A stretch of 64,000 bases of DNA from Rossellomorea sp. AcN35-11 (GTDB lineage: Bacteria > Bacillota > Bacilli > Bacillales > Bacillaceae_B), in NCBI GenBank assembly GCA_030388825.1, contig CP128835.1, positions 1,668,001-1,732,000 on the forward strand, read 5' to 3'. Position numbers and translations under genes: made by a program. Under the pieces are notes generated by a model, which searched no databases, had not been told where the DNA came from, and worked only from the letters and a program-made list of their open reading frames with translations. Positions 8,953 to 17,113 of this stretch are shown one piece after another (positions within the stretch are counted from its first letter, which is position 1; every line of letters begins with the position of its first letter).

Positions 8953-9810
8953 ATGAGTTTGAATTCCCCATTGGTTCCAAATCAAAAAGCCTTTTGTTCC
9001 AATGAGTATGGAAAGTTAAAAAAGGTTCTTGTGGTCTCACCTGAAAATATGCAAATCAATGAAATCATCAATGAGACCCAAAAGCATTTCCAAAAAGAAA
9101 ATATCAATATAGATAAAGCCGTTCGCCAACATGATAAATTTGTGGAAACATTGAGGAAAAATGGTTCAGAGGTCATCCACCTCGATCCCTCCCAGGAGTT
9201 AAATGAGCAAGTCTTCACAAGGGACATTGGTTTCACCATCCATGATGAATTCTTTGTTGCAAGCATGAACACCGATATCAGGCGGAGTGAAGTCCAAACA
9301 TTGAAGAAATGGCTGGATACGAATGGTGTATCTTACCATGAGCTTCTCCATTCTATCGAAGGCGGGGATGTCCTCGTGGATGAGCAGAATATCTGGGTCG
9401 GAGTGAGTGGAAGGACGAATGAATTGGCCATCCAGGAGCTTAGAAACCTGCTCCCCCCATTTTCGGTGCATGAGTTGCCTTTAAAGGAGGAAATTCTTCA
9501 CCTGGACTGCGTATTTACGATCATTTCTAGTGATTGGGCCCTTGTCTATCCACCTGCTTTTACAAAAGAGGATCTTGAGAAAATCCAGGAGCATTATCAT
9601 ATCATCACCGTAACGGATGATGAGCAATTTCAAATGGGCCCGAATGTATTGGCCATCGGTGAGGGGAAAATCATCAGTCTGGCTCAAAATCGAGATTTGA
9701 ATGAACGTATCAGATCAAATGGTTTTGACGTGATAGAACTGGACTTATCGGAAATCATCAAATCAGGTGGCTCATTCAGGTGCTGTACGCTTCCCCTTTT
9801 AAGGGAATAG
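8953..9810 (+). CDS. ykgA: DDAH/amidinotransferase family hydrolase (YkgA-type)
   Basis: A 285-residue pentein-fold enzyme of the amidinotransferase / dimethylargininase family. The catalytic set is visible: FTRD (88-91), the acidic EGGD (136-139), the histidine in EILHLDC (His183) and a C-terminal cysteine in SGGSFRCC (Cys277 or Cys278). Family members hydrolyse or transfer amidino groups from arginine-like substrates through a covalent thiouronium. The ATG follows GGAGGGTATAAG. The gene is monocistronic, ending in a terminator at 9845-9872. It matches what I know of B. subtilis YkgA over its full length. The actual substrate (methylated arginine, arginine or another guanidine) is unproven. 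Confidence 0.88.
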   Translation: MSLNSPLVPNQKAFCSNEYGKLKKVLVVSPENMQINEIINETQKHFQKENINIDKAVRQHDKFVETLRKNGSEVIHLDPSQELNEQVFTRDIGFTIHDEFFVASMNTDIRRSEVQTLKKWLDTNGVSYHELLHSIEGGDVLVDEQNIWVGVSGRTNELAIQELRNLLPPFSVHELPLKEEILHLDCVFTIISSDWALVYPPAFTKEDLEKIQEHYHIITVTDDEQFQMGPNVLAIGEGKIISLAQNRDLNERIRSNGFDVIELDLSEIIKSGGSFRCCTLPLLRE

Positions 9811-9844
9811 ATAGGTCAGAATGACACAGGGAAAGATGAACCAA

Positions 9845-9872
9845 AAAAACAGGTGACTTTTTACCTGTTTTT
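9845..9872 (+). terminator. Terminator of ykgA
   Basis: AAAAACAGGT pairs with ACCTGTTTTT (10 bp) across an 8-nt loop; the stem's 3' arm doubles as the U-run. Confidence 0.85.
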
Positions 9873-9877
9873 CTGTA

Positions 9878-9905
9878 TTTACATAAGCTTTACACACCTG
9901 TATTC
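9878..9905 (+). promoter_or_regulatory. PhoP (Pho) box upstream of alkaline phosphatase
   Basis: Two TTTACA hexamers at 9878-9883 and 9889-9894 are separated by exactly 5 bp, with a weaker third match (GTATTC, 9900-9905) in the same 11-bp register. This is the known PhoP~P direct-repeat architecture of Bacillus. It lies about 70-100 bp before the alkaline phosphatase start, so phosphate-starvation control is well supported. Confidence 0.75.
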
Positions 9906-9976
9906 CTTTTGAAAATGCTTCTTCATATTTCCCCATTATCCTACAAGTGTAGTCGAAATTACAGGAGGTAGGGAAA

Positions 9977-11375
9977 ATGAAGAAGTCAATGAAAAAAAAT
10001 CCTTCCATTAGCGGTTGTATCAACATTAGCTCTTGGAAGTGTCATAGGAATGAACCAAGACAACACAGAAGTACAAGCTAAGGATTCCAAGAACGGTAAA
10101 GCCAAGAACGTCATCTTTATGATCGGGGACGGAATGGGAGTCCCTTACACAACGGCTTTACGTTATATGAATGACAATCCGGATACAGTTGATATGGAGA
10201 AAACGGCATTCGACCCTTACCTTGTCGGACTGCAGTCTACCCACCCTGAAGATGAAAAAGAGAATGTAACAGACTCAGCAGCAGCTGCCACAGCGATGAG
10301 CGGCGGAGTCAAAACATATAATAATGCAATCGCAGTCGATAATGATAAAACAGATGTCAAAACGGTATTAGAGCAGGCGAAAGAAAACGGCATGTCTACA
10401 GGTATCGTGGCAACATCTCAAATCACCCATGCGACACCAGCCTCTTATGGAGCCCATGAAGAGGAACGTAAAAGTGAAAATGCGATTGCGGATGACTATT
10501 ATGATGAAATGATCAACGGAGAGCATAAGATCGACGTCATGCTGGGCGGAGGGACGGATTTCTTCGAACGAGAGGACCGCAATCTGGCTGAGCAGTTCCA
10601 GAAAGATGGCTACAGCTATGTGAAGTCTGCTGAAGAACTTAAAAATGACGACAACAAGCAGATACTTGGTCTTTTTGCTGAAGAGGGAATGGACAAGATG
10701 ATCGACCGTGATCAAGAACAACCAAGTTTAGCCAATATGACGACAGCTGCACTTGACCGCTTGAAGGGCGACAAAGATGGTTTCTTCCTGATGGTGGAAG
10801 GAAGTCAAATCGACTGGGCTGGTCACGATAATGATGTCGTTGGTGCCATGAGTGAAATGAGAGATTTTGAGAAAGCATTTGAAGAAGTGAGGGATTTTGC
10901 GAAAGAAAATGGAGAAACCCTTGTTATCGTTACTGCTGACCACTCAACTGGCGGTTTCTCCATCGGGACAGACGGTGAGTACAATTGGGATCCATCCGTC
11001 ATTGAAGCGGCGAAGCGCACTCCTGACTTTATGGCAGAACAAATCGTAAATGGTTCATCCGTCGAGGATACACTGGCTGAATATATCGACTTTGAATTAA
11101 CGGAAGAAGAAATCACTTCTGTGAAAAAAGCGGCAGAAAAAGGCGATCAAACCGAAATCGATAATGCGATTGAAAAAATCTTCGACAAGCGTTCAGGCTC
11201 CGGATGGACAACCGATGGGCATACAGGAGATGACGTACCTGTGTATGCATTCGGTCCACAAAAAGAGAAATTCTCGGGCATGATCGATAATACCGATCAA
11301 GCGAAAATGATCTTTGAACTTCTAAAAAATAAAGGGAAGATCAAAGAGAAAGACGAAGATGAAAACGAAGAGTAA
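9977..11375 (+). CDS. Secreted alkaline phosphatase (frameshift in signal peptide)
   Basis: A PhoA/PhoB-type alkaline phosphatase releasing phosphate from monoesters outside the cell. The catalytic domain is complete: metal-binding MIGDGMG, nucleophile serine in VTDSAAAATAMSGG, HATPASYGAH, VEGSQIDWAGHDND, VTADHSTGG and the final DGHTGDDVPVYAFG. An AGGAGGTAGGG ribosome site precedes ATG 9977, whose frame ends early at 10081. The catalytic frame, read back to 9999, encodes ILPLAVVSTLALGS, a clear signal-peptide core with no start codon. Removing one A from the A8 run at 9992-9999 joins the two into a normal secretion signal. The ATG at 10050 would give a leaderless protein. A Pho box lies upstream and a terminator follows. 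Confidence 0.85.
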
Positions 11376-11385
11376 GGGATGATGG

Positions 11386-11425
11386 AGACCATGCAGTCCA
11401 CTTCACGGTGGGCAGCATGGTCTTT
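11386..11425 (+). terminator. Terminator of the alkaline phosphatase gene
   Basis: AGACCATGC and GCATGGTCT form a 9-bp stem over a long loop that can extend it (CCA/TGG). It ends in a modest TCTTTCC run and lies just before the convergent sspH. Confidence 0.75.
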
Positions 11426-11432
11426 CCTTCGA

Positions 11433-11612
11433 TTATCCCTCTTGCAGGTCTGATACACTTACTTCAGAACGCTCTTCTAGTGGTCCCCTGAGATGCACAA
11501 CGGCTGTTTTTCCGTCTTCATTGATCGAGTCGATCCATACGGAAGCATCATTGTATTTTACTTCGATATCAGCTGAAGAAGATAAAATTTGTTTTACACG
11601 GTTACAATCCAT
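11433..11612 (-). CDS. sspH: Small acid-soluble spore protein H-type
   Basis: A 59-residue protein too short for usual gene callers. It starts MDCNRVKQIL, has a central WIDSINEDGKTAVVHL and ends EERSEVSVSDLQEG, which matches the SspH family (in which V-x-x-L-x-E near the C-terminus is conserved). H-type SASPs are minor spore-core proteins made in the forespore; unlike alpha/beta types they are not major DNA-saturating proteins. An AGGAGG site lies 10 bases upstream of the ATG on the minus strand. It is convergent with the alkaline phosphatase gene. Family assignment is confident; its individual contribution to resistance is unknown. Confidence 0.85.
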   Translation of the reverse strand: MDCNRVKQILSSSADIEVKYNDASVWIDSINEDGKTAVVHLRGPLEERSEVSVSDLQEG

Positions 11613-11727
11613 CTTTCATTTCCTCCTTATAGTGTCTTTCCATTGGTTAGTTTGTCCTCTTTTATAAGAAAAATGAGGGTATATTTCGTTTCTAAACTGA
11701 AACGATAATAGGGAAAGGATGATGGAC

Positions 11728-11883
11728 ATGAAGAGACAGGATGAAAGAACATCCACAACCGAATCGAATATGGAAATGAATGAGCGGTTTTATGGGAAAA
11801 ATGAAAAAGAGGTTGATCCGGCACCGCCCACTTATATTCAGAATAATACAGCTGCCGTAAGGATTACAGGGAACGAAGAATAA
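11728..11883 (+). CDS. Small hypothetical hydrophilic protein
   Basis: A 51-residue (53 from ATG 11722) hydrophilic protein with RFYGKNEKEVDPAPPTYI as its most distinctive stretch and no membrane segment or cysteine. I do not recognise a family. The evidence for a real gene is a GGGAAAGGA ribosome site eight bases before ATG 11728, coding-like codon use and a strong terminator starting 14 bp after the stop. It sits between two spore-protein genes, so sporulation-linked expression is possible but only by association. Confidence 0.6.
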   Translation: MKRQDERTSTTESNMEMNERFYGKNEKEVDPAPPTYIQNNTAAVRITGNEE

Positions 11884-11896
11884 GACAAAAAGCACA

Positions 11897-11928
11897 AACC
11901 TGCCTGAAAAACATCAGGCAGGTTCTTT
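11897..11928. terminator. Bidirectional terminator
   Basis: AACCTGCCTGA pairs with TCAGGCAGGTT (11 bp) over a 6-nt loop, followed by TCTTTAT. It separates the small plus-strand gene from the minus-strand SASP-like gene at 11930. Confidence 0.88.
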
Positions 11929-11929
11929 A

Positions 11930-12070
11930 TTATCTCGTTTTATTACGCTGATCTTTATTATGCTTATTGCCCTTACTGTTGTCTCCGCTTGTGATTTCAC
12001 TTGCAAATTCAGTGGTACCACGCTTAGGTGAATTTTGATTTTCACTGCCTTTGTTGAACTTTTTCGTCAT
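11930..12070 (-). CDS. Gamma-type-like small acid-soluble spore protein
   Basis: A 46-residue, Asn/Lys/Gln-rich protein. It contains a single TEFASEI segment (residues 20-26), the core of the sequence at which the GPR protease cuts SASPs; gamma-type SspE carries two such sites in a longer repeat. The rest is low-complexity and hydrophilic, ending KHNKDQRNKTR. The ATG at 12070 has GGGAGGG seven bases upstream; an upstream in-frame extension to 12136 has no ribosome site. I infer a one-site, shortened gamma-type SASP serving as an amino acid store in the spore. It could instead belong to another small spore-protein family that shares the cleavage motif. Confidence 0.6.
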   Translation of the reverse strand: MTKKFNKGSENQNSPKRGTTEFASEITSGDNSKGNKHNKDQRNKTR

Positions 12071-12198
12071 AGGTATTCCCTCCCAACTTATCAATTCTTC
12101 ATTAGTTTTCGAGAAAAAGCAGAAGGTTATACACATTTAAAATGTTAAAGATAGATTAAAAATAAAAGTTTGCATAGTTTTTTGGGACAAGAATAAGG

Positions 12199-12227
12199 TA
12201 TAATGTAAAACGAAATCATTACGATTG
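12199..12227 (+). promoter_or_regulatory. Promoter -10 and Zur-like operator of ycgR-ycgQ
   Basis: A TATAAT at 12199-12204 is followed by a 21-bp site at 12207-12227 (core CGAAATCATTACGATT) matching the Bacillus Zur consensus AAATCGTAAT-N-ATTACGATTT at 18 of 21 positions by my count. It covers the expected transcription start, the right place for zinc-dependent repression. Confidence 0.75.
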
Positions 12228-12263
12228 AAAGAATCAAACATAAGAAAGGAAACGTAGACAAAA

Positions 12264-13262
12264 ATGAATTCTTTGAGGAGCTTTAGTCAAGAGATGACAG
12301 GGATACTTTTATTCTTGTTATTCATTGTTCTTTTTTTAGCGGGAGATTGGGTGAAAGAGTATATCCCGGAAGAGTTTCTAACATCTTCAATGGTGAATCT
12401 CATCACCATATTTTTGAGCATCCTCTTAGAAGCCGTCCCGTTTATCTTAATTGGAGTCTTCGCATCTGCCATTATACAAGTCTTTGTATCTGAGAGTATG
12501 TTACAAAAGATCATTCCGAAAAGGTTCCCTTACCTGGCTTTGTTTCCAGCAGCTGTCGTGGGGGCATTGCTTCCTGTCTGCGAGTGTGCCATTGTTCCGG
12601 TTGCGAGAAGGTTGATTGCGAAAGGGATGCCGGCTCATCTTGCCATTGTCGTCATGGTCACAGCGCCCATTCTTAATCCAATCGTCTTCGCTTCTACCTA
12701 CTATGCTTTCCAAAACAATATGACCATTGTTTTTGGGAGGATGGGAATGGCACTAATAGCCGCCTTAATCATCGGCGCGCTCTTGTATAAATTCTATGGC
12801 AAGAGAAACCCGCTTATACAGAGAGGGCATGAACACGGGCATCATCACCATCACTCTTCCAATAAACTCATGCAAACCATTGTTCATGCAAGTGATGAAT
12901 TTTTTGACATGGGTAAATTTCTGATCATAGGGGCATTCGTTGCTGCTGGATTTCAGACATATCTTAATAGAGAGCTATTGGTCGGGATAGGGACGAATGA
13001 GGTGCTTGCCCCTGCGGTTATGATGGGATTTGCTTATATTATTTCTCTATGCTCCGAAGCTGATGCGTTCGTGGCGTCGTCTTTTGGCAGCTTATTTTCC
13101 GCTTCGTCCATTTTGGCTTTTCTCGTATACGGCCCGATGATCGATTTCAAGAATACCTTATTGATGCTTGCATACTTTAATAAGAAATTCGTACTGACCT
13201 TTATCGGAGTCGTAACGATGGTCGTGTATATATGCACCCTGGTATTCCAATTATTTGTATAA
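12264..13262 (+). CDS. ycgR: Putative zinc-responsive membrane permease (UPF0718/YraQ family)
   Basis: A 332-residue polytopic membrane protein with about eight hydrophobic segments, of the DUF318/YcgR permease family. Near residues 104-108 it has PVCEC in a membrane segment, a family hallmark, and a central cytoplasmic or external loop with HEHGHHHHH (189-197) that could bind metal ions. It is the first gene of a Zur-boxed operon with ycgQ, whose ATG lies 14 bp after its stop. Family members often pair with TIGR03943 proteins and COG0523 GTPases under zinc control, and both are present here. The transported species is unknown; zinc or a zinc complex is inferred from context. Confidence 0.85.
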   Translation: MNSLRSFSQEMTGILLFLLFIVLFLAGDWVKEYIPEEFLTSSMVNLITIFLSILLEAVPFILIGVFASAIIQVFVSESMLQKIIPKRFPYLALFPAAVVGALLPVCECAIVPVARRLIAKGMPAHLAIVVMVTAPILNPIVFASTYYAFQNNMTIVFGRMGMALIAALIIGALLYKFYGKRNPLIQRGHEHGHHHHHSSNKLMQTIVHASDEFFDMGKFLIIGAFVAAGFQTYLNRELLVGIGTNEVLAPAVMMGFAYIISLCSEADAFVASSFGSLFSASSILAFLVYGPMIDFKNTLLMLAYFNKKFVLTFIGVVTMVVYICTLVFQLFV

Positions 13263-13276
13263 AGGAGGCGTGAGAG

Positions 13277-14181
13277 ATGAAACCATCCGTTCAATATCAT
13301 ACACTCATCCGCGGAATCATCTTGATAGGATATGCTCTATTGGTATTAAAACTATTCTTAACCTTTCATTTGCAAAATTTTGTCGCGCCTAAAATGCATG
13401 GTTACATGTATTTCGCTTTAGGGGTTTTCATAGTCCTTGGGGCAATTCAGATCATCAGGGGGGACTTCATCCGTTGCTGCTAAAGAACATCATTGTGATT
13501 GTGAAGGTCATGAACTGCCTAAAGGATTTCTCAAATCCAGCATCGTGTACGCTCTATTTGTTTTTCCGATTGTAGTGGGGTTCCTGCTGCCGGATAACGT
13601 ATTAGATAGTTCCGTTGCGGCTAAAAGAGGTGTGAAAGTGGGGAACACCCTTTTTTTCAACACCTCCTGCCAGCGATTCAAATGGAATAAATCAAGATGA
13701 GAGTACTGAAGATCGTATGTCTTCAATGGAGCCCACTCTCGATCCGTATGATGAGTTTCCTTTGGAAAAGGATTTCGATAAGCTGAAAGAGATTGTAAAT
13801 GAAAGCGAGAAAATATTCGTAAGAGACGAACAGTATATCCAAACATTAAGTCTTGTAGATGAAAGTCTGGACAATCATGTAGGAAAAGAAATTCAGCTGA
13901 CTGGTTTTGTGTATAAAGATGAAGGATTTTCTGAGGATGAATTGGTGATTTCCCGCTTTTCTGTTACGTGCTGCGTGGCAGATGCCTCTGTTTACGGATT
14001 ATTGGCACGGGATTCAGAACTCAGTAAACTGGAACCCGATACGTGGATTAACGTCAGTGGAGTGATTGACAAGGTAGATTTTAACGGTCAGGTCATGCCG
14101 GTTCTAAAGCACCCCGTATTTGAAGTAATAGAACCTCCGGCTAATCCATATGTAGAAGAATTTTATATCAAAATAGAATAA
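13277..14181 (+). pseudogene. ycgQ: YcgQ (TIGR03943/DUF1980) partner protein, two frameshifts
   Basis: The usual TIGR03943 protein (about 290-300 aa) is spread here over three frames: 13277-13483, 13437-13700 and 13717-14181. Removing one G from the G6 run at 13458-13463 joins the first hydrophobic segments to TSSVAAKEHHCDCEGH; removing one T from the T7 run at 13651-13657 joins that to the C-terminal domain through STPPASDSNGINQDE. The rebuilt protein has N-terminal membrane segments, a His/Cys cluster (HHCDC) and a soluble C-terminal domain with SRFSVTCCVADA. It partners YcgR in zinc homeostasis operons. Both repairs are single-base insertions, so a sequencing artefact is more likely than true decay. 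Confidence 0.8.
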
Positions 14182-14187
14182 TGAAAG

Positions 14188-14219
14188 AAAATCCTTACTT
14201 GTGTAAGTAAGGATTTTTC
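14188..14219 (+). terminator. Terminator of ycgR-ycgQ
   Basis: AAAATCCTTACTT pairs with AAGTAAGGATTTT (13 bp) over GTGT and runs into TTTCT. It separates the permease operon from the FAD oxidoreductase, which must then have its own promoter. Confidence 0.9.
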
Positions 14220-14229
14220 TAAAAGGTGT

Positions 14230-14250
14230 AAATCGTAATTATTTCGTTTT
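14230..14250 (+). promoter_or_regulatory. Zur-like operator upstream of the FAD oxidoreductase
   Basis: AAATCGTAAT-T-ATTTCGTTTT matches the Zur consensus at all but two positions, with the left arm perfect. It lies just after the ycgQ terminator and 26 bp before the oxidoreductase start. Confidence 0.75.
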
Positions 14251-14276
14251 ACAGATCATAATCAGGTGGTGATAAA

Positions 14277-15434
14277 ATGGTTGAATGGATCATTATTGGG
14301 GGAGGTATCCATGGATGTACCGTTGCTACGTATCTTGTGCAAAAGAAAAAGGTGCCGATTCATAACATATGTGTGATCGACCCTTACCCAGAACCGTTAT
14401 ATAAGTGGAAAAGACTTACGGGCTTGATTGATATGCCATATTTGCGATCCCCCTTTGTCCACCACTTGGATTCTCATCCCTTTAGTCTGCAATCCTTTCA
14501 GAAGGAGGGAGAAGGAAATTTCTATGGACCCTATAAACGGCCGGCACTTTCACTATTTAATCAGCATAGTGACACCGTCCTGGAAGAGATAGGGATTTCT
14601 GAAGCCTGGATCCAGGGAAAAGTGGAAGAGGTTGTGAAGGGACATGCCGGTTGGAAAGTCAGAACCAGTGGTATGGACGGCATTCATGGAAAAAACATTG
14701 TAATAGCAACTGGAATGAATAATCAATTAGCTTATCCAAAATGGGGAAGCGATCTTGTTGCAGAACGACCAGAACAAGCCGGACATTTATTTGCCGAGTC
14801 CCTTCCCAAAATAGAACCGCCAATCGTCGTCATAGGCGGAGGAATTTCCGCCGCCCACCTGGTGATCAAGCTAAGCAGGCAATTCCCGGGCGGGGTCATC
14901 CAACTGGCACGTCACCCTTACAGAGTGAATGATTTTGATAGTGATCCAGGCTGGCTTGGTCCTAAATATATGCGAGGCTTTGAAAAAACGTCCCGGTACG
15001 ATGATAGAAGGGAACTCATCAATCATGCCCGTCATAAAGGATCATTGCCAAGTGAATTGGCGAATAAGCTGAGAAATTTGAGCCGTAACAATACGTTCAC
15101 CTTTATCCAGGATGAAGTCCAATCCTGGCATATATCAGGTGATGACATCATCCTGCATGGAACGAAAGGAAAGTCAGCTGTAAAAGCAAAAACCATCCTG
15201 TTTGCCACAGGTTTTTCTCAAGAGGTCATGAAGGTGGACTGGCTGCAAAAACTCATTCAAGAGGAAAAATTAATGTGTGCCAATTGTGGCTTTCCAGTAG
15301 TAAATAAGGATCTGTCATGGTGCAATCATTTATTTGTGACAGGACCACTGGCGGAGCTGGAAATAGGACCTGTATCCCGGAATATTTCCGGTGCAAGGAA
15401 AGCAGCAGAAAGAATCATTCATCACAGCATATAA
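14277..15434 (+). CDS. FAD/NAD(P)-binding oxidoreductase under Zur-like control
   Basis: A 385-residue flavoprotein. The N-terminus reads WIIIGGGIHGCTVA (FAD-binding GxGxxG at residues 8-13), and a second dinucleotide motif, VVIGGGISAAHLV, follows near residue 183, as in N-hydroxylating monooxygenases (SidA/IucD type) and related thioredoxin-reductase-fold enzymes. ILFATGF is the conserved ATG motif. Close to the C-terminus a CANC pair could bind a metal or form a disulfide. The ATG follows AGGTGGTG. It sits between ycgQ and zagA with Zur-like boxes on both sides, so it is probably made in zinc starvation. Substrate unknown; a monooxygenase acting on a metallophore or amine is only one possibility. 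Confidence 0.8.
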   Translation: MVEWIIIGGGIHGCTVATYLVQKKKVPIHNICVIDPYPEPLYKWKRLTGLIDMPYLRSPFVHHLDSHPFSLQSFQKEGEGNFYGPYKRPALSLFNQHSDTVLEEIGISEAWIQGKVEEVVKGHAGWKVRTSGMDGIHGKNIVIATGMNNQLAYPKWGSDLVAERPEQAGHLFAESLPKIEPPIVVIGGGISAAHLVIKLSRQFPGGVIQLARHPYRVNDFDSDPGWLGPKYMRGFEKTSRYDDRRELINHARHKGSLPSELANKLRNLSRNNTFTFIQDEVQSWHISGDDIILHGTKGKSAVKAKTILFATGFSQEVMKVDWLQKLIQEEKLMCANCGFPVVNKDLSWCNHLFVTGPLAELEIGPVSRNISGARKAAERIIHHSI

Positions 15435-15453
15435 ATCGTAACGATTTCGTTTA
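15433..15453 (+). promoter_or_regulatory. Zur-like operator upstream of yciC/zagA
   Basis: AAATCGTAAC-G-ATTTCGTTTA matches the Zur consensus at 17 of 21 positions by my count. It overlaps the stop codon of the preceding oxidoreductase and ends 22 bp before the GTPase start. Confidence 0.65.
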
Positions 15454-15475
15454 ACAGAAGAGAGGAATGGATATC

Positions 15476-16657
15476 ATGAAAGTACCAGTAACAGTATTAA
15501 GCGGTTATCTAGGATCAGGAAAGACAACATTATTAAATCATATTTTACACAATCGGGAAAATAAGAGAATAGCGGTTATCGTGAATGATATGAGTGAAGT
15601 GAATATTGATGCTTCCCTCGTCAAAAGCGGCGGATTCACCAGAACAGAAGAAAAATTGGTCGAGCTTCAAAATGGCTGTATCTGCTGTACTTTAAGGGAA
15701 GATTTAATGATCGAAGTCCAGCGATTGGTCGATCAGGGAGATATCGATTACATTGTCATTGAATCCACAGGGATATCAGAGCCCATCCCTGTCGCTCAAA
15801 CCTTTACTTATGTGGATGAAGAATTGGACATTGACCTAACAAGTAAGACAAGGCTGGATACGATGGTGACCGTGGTGGATGCAAACAGATTTTGGCATGA
15901 CTATGCAAGTGGAGAAACCTTACTGGACCGCAAACAGGCTACAGATGAAGCAGATACAAGGGAAGTAGTGGATCTGCTGATTGATCAGATCGAGTTTGCC
16001 AATGTGATCGTGTTGAATAAAGTCGATCTAGTGGAAGAAGTGGATGTCACGGAACTAAAAGCGGTCATCCAAAAGTTGAATCCAGAAGCTAGAGTCATAG
16101 AGTCCGTCTACTCTAAAATCTCATTAGATGACGTATTGAGCACAAGAATGTTTGATTTTGAGAAAGCGAGTCAGGCTGCCGGTTGGATAAAGGAATTGCA
16201 GGAAGAACATACTCCGGAAACAGAAGAATATGGAATTTCTTCTTTTGTCTATCGACGGAAGAAGCCTTTTCACCCTGAACGTTTCATGAAGTGGATGGAA
16301 GAGTGGCCGGTTGATATAGTCCGGGCAAAAGGCTTCTTCTGGCTGCCGACACGTAATGACATGACCGGGTTACTATCACAGGCAGGTCCCTCGATTACCA
16401 TACAGGGAGCAGGTGAGTGGGTGGCCGCTTATCCTGAACATGAGCGGTTGGAAGTGTTGGCTGAAGAAGTAGATTTAAGAGAGAAATGGGATCCCGTTCA
16501 TGGAGACAGGATGAATGAAATTGTCTTCATCGGTCTCGACATGAACAAGGAAGAGGTGGAGCGGTCATTGGACACCTGTTTATTAACAGATGCTGAAATG
16601 AAAGAGGACTGGTCCCGATTGAAAGACCCGATTCCTGCTTTCACAGTGGAGAATTGA
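15476..16657 (+). CDS. yciC: COG0523 zinc metallochaperone GTPase (ZagA/YciC)
   Basis: A 393-residue COG0523 G3E-type GTPase, closely matching B. subtilis YciC (ZagA), a cytosolic metallochaperone that delivers zinc to proteins such as FolE when zinc is scarce. Walker A is GYLGSGKT (residues 10-17), the zinc-binding CxCC motif is [11 protein letters not shown] (Cys at 68, 70, 71), and the guanine-specificity NKVD lies in VIVLNKVDL. The C-terminal CobW_C domain begins near [17 protein letters not shown] chose ATG 15476 because GAGAGG is ten bases upstream and the protein then starts as in B. subtilis; ATG 15467 lies too near. It has its own Zur-like box and a strong terminator. Confidence 0.93.
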   Translation: MKVPVTVLSGYLGSGKTTLLNHILHNRENKRIAVIVNDMSEVNIDASLVKSGGFTRTEEKLVELQNGCICCTLREDLMIEVQRLVDQGDIDYIVIESTGISEPIPVAQTFTYVDEELDIDLTSKTRLDTMVTVVDANRFWHDYASGETLLDRKQATDEADTREVVDLLIDQIEFANVIVLNKVDLVEEVDVTELKAVIQKLNPEARVIESVYSKISLDDVLSTRMFDFEKASQAAGWIKELQEEHTPETEEYGISSFVYRRKKPFHPERFMKWMEEWPVDIVRAKGFFWLPTRNDMTGLLSQAGPSITIQGAGEWVAAYPEHERLEVLAEEVDLREKWDPVHGDRMNEIVFIGLDMNKEEVERSLDTCLLTDAEMKEDWSRLKDPIPAFTVEN

Positions 16658-16667
16658 ATGACCGAAA

Positions 16668-16840
16668 GAGGTTGGGACAAAAAAATAATACCACTGATAA
16701 AAACGAACCATCCCATTGTAGGCTTTTAATAGAAATATAGAAGTACATTTGAACAAGTGAATCATCCGAACTGATTTTCCTCTTAGAAGGCAAATCAGTT
16801 CGGATTTTTATGTAGACTAAAACACGTTAGTCCCACACAC
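16668..16840. repeat. Possible intergenic repeat (GAGGTTGGGACAAAA type)
   Basis: The stretch opens with GAGGTTGGGACAAAAAAA and closes near TAGTCCCACAC, giving outer arms GGGAC/GTCCC around the zagA terminator. Similar openings occur in intergenic elements of Bacillaceae and staphylococci, as far as I recall. Only one copy is in the window, so this is tentative. The rest of the 16658-17113 gap contains a TATAAT at 17063-17068 but no gene. Confidence 0.3.
16765..16809 (+). terminator. Terminator of yciC/zagA
   Basis: TCCGAACTGATTT pairs with AAATCAGTTCGGA (13 bp) around a 14-nt loop and ends in TTTTTA. Confidence 0.88.
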
Positions 16841-17113
16841 TTTTACTCGTGCCACACGTCACGTTGATGGTTTACTTCTTTTTCATCCAGGATAAACAAT
16901 CTTTCTTCTTTTCTAAATCCGCCTCTTTTTTTGATTTATTATCGCGGTGATGCCAAACGTTTAAAACGATCATTGCATGCAGATTAAAATGACAGGTAAA
17001 AAGTCCCTTACGCAAAAATGTAACTTTGTTCCTATATTTAACATTTTAGATGATATTTTACATATAATGAACGATAATGGATGTATGACTGTTCTTTAAG
17101 GGAGGTTATTCCA

